Positions 18,048 through 26,082 of a DNA stretch of 64,000 nt are shown here, piece by piece (position 1 is the stretch's first letter; each line of letters begins with the position of its first letter). Below the pieces are notes generated by a model that searched no databases, was not told the DNA's origin, and worked only from the letters and a program-made list of their open reading frames with translations. The stretch is from positions 1 to 64,000 of the forward strand of contig DATKPE010000061.1 of the NCBI GenBank assembly GCA_035524335.1, written 5' to 3'. This DNA is from DATKPE01 sp035524335 (GTDB lineage Bacteria > Bacteroidota > Ignavibacteria > UBA10030 > SZUA-254). A program made the position numbers and the translations under genes.

Positions 18048-18086
18048 GCAAAAACCCCATCCGTCGGTGAAGGATGGAGTTTTTGC
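18048..18086 (-). terminator. intrinsic terminator of the shell-protein operon
   Basis: The arms at 18048-18062 and 18072-18086 pair over 15 bases with one G-T mismatch and a nine-base loop. On the minus strand the hairpin is followed by GCGTTTTT. It closes the two-gene microcompartment operon. Confidence 0.8.
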
Positions 18087-18096
18087 GGCGCATCAT

Positions 18097-18687
18097 TTAT
18101 TTCGGAGATTTCACCTTGAGCAGTTCTTCGATCAATTCCTCACGGTTCGCGCGGGAAATCTGCCTGCCGAAAATCGGAAGGCCCTTGACGGAGCGCGCAT
18201 AATGACGGAGAGCGTGCACGGTAAGCCCTTCCAGCTGTCGGCGGTATTCCTCGTCATCGTCGCTCGCCTGAATAGGAGGTTCGGCCGGGACTTCAGTTTC
18301 GGTTTCCGGAACGGGTTCCGGCCTTCGCCGCGGACGGGCTTCGGACCGCGCCGACTGACGCGGAGGTTCCGCCTGAACCTCTGACTCGGCCGGACGCTCT
18401 TTCTTCGCCGGGGCCGCGGGATGAATCAGGATCTCAACTTCGTCATCGGGACGGGGGATGACATGGACCGACACCAGCTCACCGACCCGCTGTGCCGCCG
18501 CGGCGCCTGCATCCACAGCCGCGCGGACAGCCGCCACGTCGCCCGTGATCTTGATGGTGATCAGTCCGGCTTCCGCACGTTCCTTCCCGACCAGCTTCAC
18601 GTCGGCGGCCTTGACGGCCGCATCGGCGGCCTCGATGGCGCCGACCAGACCGCGCGTTTCGATCAACCCTAAAGCGTATTCAAGCAT
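18097..18687 (-). CDS. BMC-domain shell protein with SAP/Rho_N-like C-terminal tail
   Basis: This 196-residue protein begins with a single BMC-H domain (residues 1-88: ALGLIETRGLVGAIEAAD, then DAGAAAAQRVGELVSVHVIP). Such domains form hexameric tiles of bacterial microcompartment shells. Residues 91-146 are a charged, Pro/Glu-rich linker. Residues about 151-192 (LTVHALRHYARSVKGL, then SRANREELIEELL) look like a SAP or Rho N-terminal motif, a fold often used to bind nucleic acid; that assignment is by eye. The pore-loop region reads KERAEAG where PduA-type tiles have KIGSG. ATG 18687 has GGGAG about ten bases upstream. It is the second gene of a two-gene operon with a more ordinary shell protein; no enzyme or pentamer gene is adjacent. 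Confidence 0.88.
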   Translation of the reverse strand: MLEYALGLIETRGLVGAIEAADAAVKAADVKLVGKERAEAGLITIKITGDVAAVRAAVDAGAAAAQRVGELVSVHVIPRPDDEVEILIHPAAPAKKERPAESEVQAEPPRQSARSEARPRRRPEPVPETETEVPAEPPIQASDDDEEYRRQLEGLTVHALRHYARSVKGLPIFGRQISRANREELIEELLKVKSPK

Positions 18688-18741
18688 GATGAATGACTCC
18701 CGGTTCCGCCGCACTGCGCGACGGAACGGAATCCGGTCCCG

Positions 18742-19038
18742 TCACTTTCCCTGCGGCCGACGGGGAAGAATCATTTCGACGTCGACATGCGGACGCGGGA
18801 TCACGTGGACGGAAACCAGTTCGCCGACCCGCTGTGCGGCCGCGGCGCCGGCATCGGTCGCCGCCTTGACGGCGCCGACATCTCCGCGCACCATGACGGT
18901 GACATACCCTCCCCCGATCACTTCCTTGCCGATCAGGGTTACCTTCGCCGCTTTCACCATCGCATCGGCTGCCTCCACCGAACCGACCAGTCCTTTCGTC
19001 TCAACCATTCCGAGCGCATCAAGTGAAATATCCGACAT
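18742..19038 (-). CDS. BMC-H shell protein (PduA/EutM/CcmK-like)
   Basis: A 98-residue hexameric shell tile with the normal single-domain layout: ALGMVETKGLVGSVEAADAM, RGDVGAVKAATDAGAAAA and VHVIPRPHVDVE. It closely resembles PduA-type proteins. The pore loop is KEVIGGG, against KIGSG in PduA, so the pore should be small and uncharged. A strong AAAGGAG ribosome-binding site precedes the ATG and a near-consensus promoter lies at 19084-19112. It heads the operon with the tailed shell protein. Confidence 0.93.
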   Translation of the reverse strand: MSDISLDALGMVETKGLVGSVEAADAMVKAAKVTLIGKEVIGGGYVTVMVRGDVGAVKAATDAGAAAAQRVGELVSVHVIPRPHVDVEMILPRRPQGK

Positions 19039-19083
19039 TCAAAAATCTCCTTTCAAATCAATATGTTGTTCAAGGGTGAATCG

Positions 19084-19112
19084 AATATACCTAATCGGGA
19101 GCATATTGTCAA
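19084..19112 (-). promoter_or_regulatory. near-consensus sigma-70 promoter of the shell-protein operon
   Basis: On the minus strand a perfect TTGACA (19107-19112) and TATATT (19084-19089) are separated by 17 bases. It is one of the two strongest promoters I find in the window, which suggests high expression, as expected for shell tiles. Confidence 0.8.
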
Positions 19113-19345
19113 TTTTTTACCCGCAAAATGCTTGTTTATTGAACGGTTTGGGGAAATTCATGCTCCCGCCATGCGCAACCTGCCCCCGATCCGGCCGGTT
19201 TCCTCATCACTTACCCCCGACAGAGACCGCCGCATCCAAAATCTCCCGCCCGCGCCGGACGATCGCGCCCAGATCAGACGAAAATTCTTCCCTCCGGCAA
19301 CCGGTCAGGATCCCGATCCCGTCATGCCACCCCCGCCGCGCATAA
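19113..19345. other. intergenic region between divergent operons
   Basis: This is the middle of the 401-base gap between the shell-protein operon and the AsmA-like gene. Apart from the promoters at its two edges (19084-19112 minus and 19346-19374 plus) I see no gene, hairpin or repeat in it. Confidence 0.5.
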
Positions 19346-19374
19346 TTGAAATTCTAACCCCCTTTCGGTATATT
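19346..19374 (+). promoter_or_regulatory. sigma-70-type promoter of the AsmA-rsmA-PAP2 operon
   Basis: TTGAAA (19346-19351), 17 bases, TATATT (19369-19374), about 65 bases before the ATG at 19440. Confidence 0.7.
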
Positions 19375-19439
19375 TTGCCGTCGTGTGAATCAATGGCTTC
19401 CCCTTCTTCAGGCCATTTTTTTTTACATACCACAATCCG

Positions 19440-21935
19440 ATGGCGGCACATAAAACCGCGAAATGGATCGCAATCGCTTTCGCGATTCCGGTCGTACTGA
19501 TCATTCTGGGCATTGCCGCCGCGAAAATCTTTTTTACCGGCGACCGCCTCCGCGCAATGGTGATTCCTCCAATGGAATCGGCACTCCGGCGGCAGGTCGG
19601 GATCGGCAGGATCTCCCTTTCCGTTCTTCCGGCCGTCGCCCTCGATATCGACAGCCTTCGCATTTCCCCTCCCGGTGAAACTTCATTCCAGGAAAAGGAA
19701 TTTGTCTCCCTCGATCATCTCACAATCTCGGTGAAATGGCTTCCGCTGTTGACAGGAAAAGTCGAACTCGCACATGTCCTTCTCATCCATCCCGCTGTTC
19801 ACCTTGAGGTGACCCGCGCTGGCGAAAAGAACTATTCCGCAGGTTCCTCCCAGCCCTCGGTTTCACCCGCCGTAAAAAGCTCCGGCGGCGCGGCCGCTCT
19901 TGCGATCGGCAGTCTGGAGGTACAGAAAGGCGCCTTCGAACTCCTCAATAATAAATCCGGGACCCGCCTCCGTCTGGAAAATATCGATATCAGCGCATCT
20001 GCATCCTCGGAACCGGGCGGAAAATTATCCTTCTCCGCCATCGCATCCGCAGAAAGCCTCAGCTGCGGATCTCCGGCGCTGTGGTACATCTCCCATCAAC
20101 CCTTTTCATCGGCGATGACACTTTCGTACGATCCCGCGGAAGATCTCCTCAGCCTCAAAGATTTCAGGGGAAAACTGGGCGATCTGCCGGTAATTGCCGT
20201 CGGGAAGGTGGCCGGACTCCGTCGCGAAACCCCGATGATGGACCTGCGGGTGTCGGCGCCGGACGCTTCACTTCAGGAATTGTTGTCTCTCGTCCCCCGG
20301 GGGATACTAAAAAATACCGGCGGTCTTACCGCAACCGGTACCGCCGGATTCTCGGCCGGTATACAGGGTCCCTCTGGGGATACCATCGCACCGTCGGTGC
20401 ACGCCGAATTTTCTGTGAACGACGGAACCATCCGGTACCGATCCCTTCCGAAAAACATCAGCGGGATCACCATCTCCGGCACATTCGATATGCCCTCCGG
20501 ACCGATTGCCGCTTCTGCGGGAATGCTCTCCGTCGACCGGTTCAGCGCGCGCGCCGGGTCCGGATCGATCGCAGGAAAACTGCGCGTGACCGATTTCAGC
20601 AATCCGGAGGTTTCCGCCTCCGTCGATGCCTCGGTCGACCTGGCTGAGGTAAAGGAGTTCTATCCCCTGGACCCGGGCACGACGGCGGAGGGAACGATCA
20701 GGGCGAACATCGTCCTTGCCGGAGAGGTGAATTCTCCCCACAGCCTGAACGGAAGGGGCACGATCGGTTTCACCGATGTAACGATCCGGCCGGCCGGCAC
20801 GGCACATCCCGTTGGGCACCTGAACGGCGCCCTCGCCTTCAGCAATGAATCGATCGACGCCAGAAAGCTCAGTCTCACGGTGGGTGAATCGGATTTACAG
20901 ACATCGATGACGATCCGGCATTATCTCTCCCTCATCTTCCCGGGAACGGGGCGGCGGGCCGCTCCCCCGTCCCTCAGGGTGGGGCTGATCTCCCACCGTC
21001 TGCGTGCCTCAGACTTCATGAACGAGACCCCGCCGGTCAGACCCGATCCGCAGGCCACCTCTGACGGCGGTCCGGGCATCGCGGGACTGCTTCCGGCATT
21101 CGACATCTCCGCCGATGTTTCCGTCGATACCCTTATCACAGAAAAATTCATCCTGTCGAATACGAAGGGAACCATCAGTTTCTCCGGCGGCGTGGCAACG
21201 CTCGCGTCCCTGAAGGCCGGCGTTTGCGGCGGGACGATTCAGACAAACGGGACGCTCGATCTCCGCCCCGCCCGGCACCGTCCGTTCAGCTTTAACCTGG
21301 AAGTCTCGAACGTCGAATCTCATGAACTGCTCGCCCCGTTCACGAGCTTCGGCTCGCATATCTCCGGCAGGCTGACGATGAAGACCAGTCTCCGGGGAAC
21401 GCTGAACGATACGCTCGGGATCGACACACAATCCCTGGCGGGCGACGGGCTCGCGGCGATGCAGAACGGAAAGGTGACGTCGTTCCCTCTCGCCCTGAAA
21501 CTGGCCGAAGCCACGGGCATGCCCCGGATGAAGGATCTGGCGTTCGACCACTGGACAAACAGTTTCACGCTCGCCGACGGACGGATGCACATAAGGGATC
21601 TTGCAGTGACATCGGGCCGGACGGAAATACTTGCCGACGGTTCTCTGGGACTTGACGGGGCGCTCGATTATGCAATGACCGTGAAATTTCCGTCCGAGGC
21701 GACGGAAACGCTGAATCTTCCGGGACCGGCGGGCGTCCTGCTGGACTATTTCAAGGACAGCGACGGCCGGCTCACCCTCCGGTTTCACGTCGGCGGTACT
21801 GTCACCTCGCCTTCACTGGAACTTGATGCACGGGGAGAGGAGAATGGCACGACGAGACCGGCACAGCAGAAGTATCAGGATCGGCCGAAAAACATCTCCT
21901 TCGATGGCGTGAAAAATCATTTTAATAAACCGTGA
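19440..21935 (+). CDS. AsmA-family envelope protein
   Basis: An 831-residue protein with one N-terminal membrane segment (about residues 9-30). A long beta-rich exported part follows, built of weakly repetitive strands. The opening after the anchor (VIPPMESALRRQVGIGRIS) and the C-terminal region ending in a LRFHVGGTVTSPSLELDA stretch are typical of AsmA/TamB-like proteins. This family is implicated in outer-membrane biogenesis and lipid transport between membranes. The stop overlaps the rsmA start (GTGA, 21932-21935), so the three genes to 23754 form one operon. Confidence 0.82.
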   Translation: MAAHKTAKWIAIAFAIPVVLIILGIAAAKIFFTGDRLRAMVIPPMESALRRQVGIGRISLSVLPAVALDIDSLRISPPGETSFQEKEFVSLDHLTISVKWLPLLTGKVELAHVLLIHPAVHLEVTRAGEKNYSAGSSQPSVSPAVKSSGGAAALAIGSLEVQKGAFELLNNKSGTRLRLENIDISASASSEPGGKLSFSAIASAESLSCGSPALWYISHQPFSSAMTLSYDPAEDLLSLKDFRGKLGDLPVIAVGKVAGLRRETPMMDLRVSAPDASLQELLSLVPRGILKNTGGLTATGTAGFSAGIQGPSGDTIAPSVHAEFSVNDGTIRYRSLPKNISGITISGTFDMPSGPIAASAGMLSVDRFSARAGSGSIAGKLRVTDFSNPEVSASVDASVDLAEVKEFYPLDPGTTAEGTIRANIVLAGEVNSPHSLNGRGTIGFTDVTIRPAGTAHPVGHLNGALAFSNESIDARKLSLTVGESDLQTSMTIRHYLSLIFPGTGRRAAPPSLRVGLISHRLRASDFMNETPPVRPDPQATSDGGPGIAGLLPAFDISADVSVDTLITEKFILSNTKGTISFSGGVATLASLKAGVCGGTIQTNGTLDLRPARHRPFSFNLEVSNVESHELLAPFTSFGSHISGRLTMKTSLRGTLNDTLGIDTQSLAGDGLAAMQNGKVTSFPLALKLAEATGMPRMKDLAFDHWTNSFTLADGRMHIRDLAVTSGRTEILADGSLGLDGALDYAMTVKFPSEATETLNLPGPAGVLLDYFKDSDGRLTLRFHVGGTVTSPSLELDARGEENGTTRPAQQKYQDRPKNISFDGVKNHFNKP

Positions 21936-22831
21936 GCACACCGCGGCGGACAGGCCGGCTCAGGCCCAAACAATCTCTCGGACAGAATTTTCTCATCGAC
22001 GAGAATATTGTCCGGAAAACGCTCAAATCGATTAATCCGATGAAGGATGATTGTTTCCTCGAAATCGGTCCCGGACGCGGAGCGCTGACCCGTCATCTTG
22101 TCCCGCTCGTGTCGTCGGTCGTGCTTGTGGAGATCGACGGGCGCGTCATCGACGATCTCCGCGCCGCCTTCACCGGCCCCGGGGTCACCGTCCAGCATGA
22201 GGACATTCTCCACACCGATTTTGGTTACTGGCGACAGCGTCTGCGGCGGCCGCTCCGGCTGATCGGAAACATTCCCTATCACCTCACCAGTCCGATCCTT
22301 TTCCGCGTCTTCGAGCAGTCGGAGCACATCGGCGACTGCACACTGATGGTGCAGAGGGAGGTCGCGCGCAGGATGGTCGGGGTTCCGCGGACCAAGGAGT
22401 ACGGGATTCTGAGCGTCTTCTGCCGGTTCCACGGAACCACGCGGCTCCTGTTCGATGTTTCGCCGCAGTGCTTCTCGCCGACACCGAAGGTCACCTCATC
22501 TGTCGTCCACATCGCGCTTCAGCCGCCGCCGCTCACCGGTGCGCGGCAGATGCTCTTCCGCACGATCGTCCGGACGACGTTCGGCAAGAGGCGAAAGACG
22601 CTCCGGAACAGCCTGCTCTATCTCCCGTACGACGAAGAAGCTGTCAGGTCCGCCGTCGCGGCGGTCACCTTTCCGCTCGAAAAGCGGCCGGAAGAGCTCG
22701 GCCTCGAAGAATTTCTCCTCCTGACCGACCGCATGGCCTCGCGTCTCGGTGAGAGCGTCTATGATCAGGCCCCAGCCAAGGGCGGCATGGAAGCACCGGC
22801 GCCCGATCTCTTCACCGAATCCGGTCAGTGA
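21932..22831 (+). CDS. rsmA: 16S rRNA dimethyladenosine transferase
   Basis: RsmA (KsgA) dimethylates two adjacent adenines near the 3' end of 16S rRNA during small-subunit maturation. The 299-residue protein has the N-terminal block PKQSLGQNFLIDENIV, the SAM motif LEIGPGRGALTRHL and the catalytic NIPYHLTSPILF motif. It is about 30 residues longer than the usual family length, the extra being a C-terminal tail. It starts at GTG 21932 inside the AsmA-like stop codon and ends in a GTGA overlap with the PAP2 gene. Confidence 0.96.
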   Translation: MSTPRRTGRLRPKQSLGQNFLIDENIVRKTLKSINPMKDDCFLEIGPGRGALTRHLVPLVSSVVLVEIDGRVIDDLRAAFTGPGVTVQHEDILHTDFGYWRQRLRRPLRLIGNIPYHLTSPILFRVFEQSEHIGDCTLMVQREVARRMVGVPRTKEYGILSVFCRFHGTTRLLFDVSPQCFSPTPKVTSSVVHIALQPPPLTGARQMLFRTIVRTTFGKRRKTLRNSLLYLPYDEEAVRSAVAAVTFPLEKRPEELGLEEFLLLTDRMASRLGESVYDQAPAKGGMEAPAPDLFTESGQ

Positions 22832-23754
22832 TCATCATGAGAGCGCGCCTCGCATTCCTCTCCCCCGTTGACGCCCTGTTCTGCACATTCATTCTGCTTC
22901 TGTCCGTTCTCACGCTCGGGCTTTGTCAGTCGATTCCGACCTGGCCGTATCTGCTCCTGGCGAATCTCTTCGGCATCGGTGCCATCGTCTTCCTGGCCCG
23001 ATGGAGCCGGCATCCCGCGATCCAGTTCATCCACACATGGTACGCCGTGGCCGGGATATTCATCATCTTCAAGGAAATATACATCATCCTGCAATCCCTC
23101 GGTCTGCAGGACTGGGATGAGCTTCTCATCCGTTCGGACCGGTTTCTCTTCCATGTCGATCCAACCGTCTGGATTTCCCGGTTCGCCCATCCGGTTCTCA
23201 CGGAAGTACTTCAGATCGCCTACGTGAGCTATTATTTTTTAATGATTTCACTCGGCGCCGAACTGTATCTCCGGAAGGAGCGGGACAGGCTCATCTTCAC
23301 GATCTTTACGATCTCCTACGGCTTTCTGCTCTCCTACATCGGATATCTCATCTTCCCGGCCGTCGGTCCGCGGTTTACCCTTCACGACTTCAACAATCTG
23401 GGGACCGAACTGCCGGGGCTTCTCCTTACGGCGCCGATCCGCGCGCTCATCGATTCCGGCGAATCGATACCCGAACATGTCGCGCGTCCCATCCTGTACG
23501 CCCAGCGCGACGCCTTCCCGAGCGGTCATACGCAGATGACGCTCATCGTAATGTATCTGGCGCACCGGTACCGTATCCGGATCCGGTGGTGGATCTACTG
23601 CATCGGATCGCTTTTGATCATCAGCACGATCTATCTTCGCTATCATTATGTGACAGACCTGATCGGCGGAGCTCTGTTCATGATCACCACGGTCACAACG
23701 GCACCGAAGCTCGCCGCCTGGTGGCAGAAATTCACCGGCCGGACCGGCGGCTGA
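22828..23754 (+). CDS. PAP2-superfamily membrane phosphatase
   Basis: A 308-residue protein with about seven membrane segments. The C-terminal part carries the acid-phosphatase motifs of the PAP2 family: AFPSGHTQM (about residues 229-237) and YLRYHYVTDLIGG with the catalytic His and Asp. The first, KxxxxxxRP-like motif is not clear. Candidate substrates are phosphatidic acid, undecaprenyl diphosphate or inositol-phosphoceramide-like lipids. It begins at GTG 22828 (or ATG 22837) and is translationally coupled to rsmA. Confidence 0.83.
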   Translation: MIIMRARLAFLSPVDALFCTFILLLSVLTLGLCQSIPTWPYLLLANLFGIGAIVFLARWSRHPAIQFIHTWYAVAGIFIIFKEIYIILQSLGLQDWDELLIRSDRFLFHVDPTVWISRFAHPVLTEVLQIAYVSYYFLMISLGAELYLRKERDRLIFTIFTISYGFLLSYIGYLIFPAVGPRFTLHDFNNLGTELPGLLLTAPIRALIDSGESIPEHVARPILYAQRDAFPSGHTQMTLIVMYLAHRYRIRIRWWIYCIGSLLIISTIYLRYHYVTDLIGGALFMITTVTTAPKLAAWWQKFTGRTGG

Positions 23755-23767
23755 CGAACCGCCGGCA

Positions 23768-23796
23768 TTGCATCTCTCCCCGTGATTTCGTATGTT
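23768..23796 (+). promoter_or_regulatory. probable promoter of the plsC-kdsB-DUF502-pyrG operon
   Basis: TTGCAT (23768-23773), 17 bases, TATGTT (23791-23796). It lies about 160 bases before the acyltransferase ATG, leaving a long leader in which I see nothing further except the GGAGGAG ribosome-binding site at its end. Confidence 0.5.
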
Positions 23797-23955
23797 GAAC
23801 AAACCATGATGTAGGTCATTCTCTCACGAGGACAGATCGGTGCACAGGTCAGGAACTGCGCTTGGTAAACATGCACAGGCACCTCTCCCCCCCTCCGCAC
23901 CACCGCACGATCCTTTTTTTCAGGTAGAATTCCACACCTCCCGCCGGAGGAGTTC

Positions 23956-24669
23956 ATGATACGATCCGGACTGCGGCTGATCCTCATCGCCCTCCTCTCC
24001 GCCTATTGCGCTTCGCTCATCATCCTCTGTACGCCGTTCGACAGGGAGAAGAAATATTTCAGACGTTTTTCCCGTCTCCACGCCCGCGGAACGCTTGCGC
24101 TCGCCGGTCTCCGGCTGACGGTGGAGGGAGCGGAGAAACTGGACCCCGATCAGAGCTACGTGTATGTCGCAAACCATGCGAGCCTGTTCGACATTCCCGT
24201 CGTTCTGGCCGGCATTCCGGATGATGTGAGAATCATCTATAAAAAGGAGCTTCACTACGTGCCGATCTTCGGCTGGGGTCTCAAACTGGGCGGCGCCTTT
24301 ATCGCGATCAACCGGAAGAGCGGGACGGAAGCCCGGCGGAGCCTCGATGCGGCAATCGAAAAGATCGGACAGGGGGCTTCGGTTCTTCTTTTTGCCGAAG
24401 GGACCCGCTCCGTCGACGGCATGCTTCAGCCCTTCAAGCGGGGCCCGTTCAACCTCGCCCTCCGGGCGGGAGTGCCGGTGGTCCCCGTGACGATCAACGG
24501 GACCCACCAGATCATGCAGAAAGGAACGTTCCGTCTGAGACCGGGACCGATCAGCATCGTCATCGGAACTCCGATCGCGGCAGACGGCGACGCCGGCAGG
24601 GAAAGCGAAATGATTCTGCGCACCCGGGTGCGCGAAGCAATTGAACAGACATACAGGAATCCCTCATGA
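23956..24669 (+). CDS. 1-acyl-sn-glycerol-3-phosphate acyltransferase family (PlsC-like)
   Basis: A 237-residue membrane-bound acyltransferase. An N-terminal hydrophobic helix (about 7-25) precedes the catalytic NHASLFD motif (HX4D) and the substrate-binding FAEGTRS motif; FKRGPFNLALRAGVPVVPV completes the family pattern. It probably makes phosphatidic acid from lysophosphatidic acid at the inner membrane, though related proteins act on other lipids. A strong GGAGGAG lies before the ATG. Its stop overlaps the kdsB start (ATGA, 24666-24669). Confidence 0.9.
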   Translation: MIRSGLRLILIALLSAYCASLIILCTPFDREKKYFRRFSRLHARGTLALAGLRLTVEGAEKLDPDQSYVYVANHASLFDIPVVLAGIPDDVRIIYKKELHYVPIFGWGLKLGGAFIAINRKSGTEARRSLDAAIEKIGQGASVLLFAEGTRSVDGMLQPFKRGPFNLALRAGVPVVPVTINGTHQIMQKGTFRLRPGPISIVIGTPIAADGDAGRESEMILRTRVREAIEQTYRNPS

Positions 24670-25427
24670 AAACGCCGCTGAGCATCGTCGGTATCATCCC
24701 GGCACGGTACGGCTCAACCCGGCTGTCGGCCAAACCGCTGATCGACCTCTGCGGCAAACCGATGATCCAGCATGTCTACGAGAGAGCGCTCAAGGCGGGG
24801 CTCCTGCAGTCGGTGGTCGTCGCGACCGATCACCAGTCGATCGCGGACACGGTCGCGGGTTTCGGCGGAACCGCCGTAATGACGCCGGCCGAGCTCCCGA
24901 CGGGGAGCGACCGGATCGCCCATGTCGCATCGTCGCTGGACAAGGCCGATATCATCGTGAACATCCAGGGGGATGAGCCGCTGATCGTTCCGGGAATGAT
25001 CGACGAAGCGATCCGTGGGGTGACGGAGGATCCGTCCGCGCAGGTCGGAACGCTCATCAGGGAGATAACGTCCGCCGCCGACCTGAGCAACCCGGGCATT
25101 GTGAAGGTGGTGGTTGCGGGGGACGGACGGGCTCTTTATTTTTCGCGGTCCCCGATTCCTCACATCCGCGATGTGAGGCAGCCCGAGCTCTGGCACACAC
25201 ATCACCGGTATTTCAAGCATATCGGTCTGTATGTTTACCGGAAGAGCGTTCTTCTCCAATTCGCCCGGTGGGGGGAAGGACCGCTCGAACGGGCGGAACG
25301 GCTGGAACAGCTCAGGTTTCTGGAGCACAATATTGCGATCACGACGCGGGTAACGAAGCACGACAGCGTGCCGGTCGACACGCCCGAAGACGCCGACCGG
25401 GTGCGCGCCATTCTCAAACAAAACTGA
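24666..25427 (+). CDS. kdsB: 3-deoxy-manno-octulosonate cytidylyltransferase
   Basis: KdsB activates Kdo as CMP-Kdo for the lipopolysaccharide core. The 253-residue protein has the nucleotide-binding start IIPARYGSTRLSAKPL, the ATDHQSIAD segment, NIQGDEPLI and the C-terminal DTPEDADRVR motif typical of the family. It is coupled to plsC by ATGA overlap and followed by a DUF502 gene after 3 bp. Its presence indicates an LPS-type outer membrane. Confidence 0.95.
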   Translation: MKTPLSIVGIIPARYGSTRLSAKPLIDLCGKPMIQHVYERALKAGLLQSVVVATDHQSIADTVAGFGGTAVMTPAELPTGSDRIAHVASSLDKADIIVNIQGDEPLIVPGMIDEAIRGVTEDPSAQVGTLIREITSAADLSNPGIVKVVVAGDGRALYFSRSPIPHIRDVRQPELWHTHHRYFKHIGLYVYRKSVLLQFARWGEGPLERAERLEQLRFLEHNIAITTRVTKHDSVPVDTPEDADRVRAILKQN

Positions 25428-25430
25428 CGC

Positions 25431-26066
25431 ATGAACGAGATGACGAACGACGAAACTCCTTCCCCGCCGCCCCAGTCGCTGCGGGTTGTATTCGGCCGGG
25501 GACTGGTGGTCATCGTACCGGTGGTCATCACGCTCTGGGTTCTGCAGGGGCTGTTCAACGCGGTGGACGGGATCATATCGCCGTTGTTCGACCGGATTCT
25601 GCAGCAGCACATCCCGGGGCTCGGATTCATCACCATGGTGATACTGATATTCGCCGTGGGGATGATATCGCGGAATCTGTTCGGTGTGGCGATTTTTTCT
25701 TTTTTCGAACGGCTCATTTCGTCAATTCCGCTCGCGCGGACGATCTATTCCGCGATGAAGGATCTGGTGACGGCATTCCAGTCGGGCAAGAAGGGTAAAT
25801 CGTTCAGGCACGTGGTGCTGATCGAGTATCCGCGTCCGGGCCTCTGGACGATCGGTTTCGTCACCAACGAACTGTCGTTCGGCCACGCCGCCGGTCCGCT
25901 CGATCTGGTGAGCGTGTACATTCCGAATCCTCCCAATCCGACCTCCGGAATGCTGATTCTCGCTCCGGCCGGAGAGATCCGGGTGCTGGATATGACTGTT
26001 GAGGACGGATTGAAGCTGGTGCTTTCGGGCGGGATTGTCACCCCCGACAGGTTGTCCATCAAATAG
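25431..26066 (+). CDS. DUF502 membrane protein
   Basis: A 211-residue protein with two membrane helices (about 24-47 and 64-85) followed by a soluble beta-rich domain. The sequence RTIYSAMKDLVTAFQ and the PNPPNPTSGMLIL block are typical of the DUF502 family. Function is not established; homologues are widespread in Gram-negative bacteria and plants. It lies in the plsC-kdsB-pyrG run. Confidence 0.85.
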   Translation: MNEMTNDETPSPPPQSLRVVFGRGLVVIVPVVITLWVLQGLFNAVDGIISPLFDRILQQHIPGLGFITMVILIFAVGMISRNLFGVAIFSFFERLISSIPLARTIYSAMKDLVTAFQSGKKGKSFRHVVLIEYPRPGLWTIGFVTNELSFGHAAGPLDLVSVYIPNPPNPTSGMLILAPAGEIRVLDMTVEDGLKLVLSGGIVTPDRLSIK

Positions 26067-26082
26067 AAAAAGGATCACCGTG

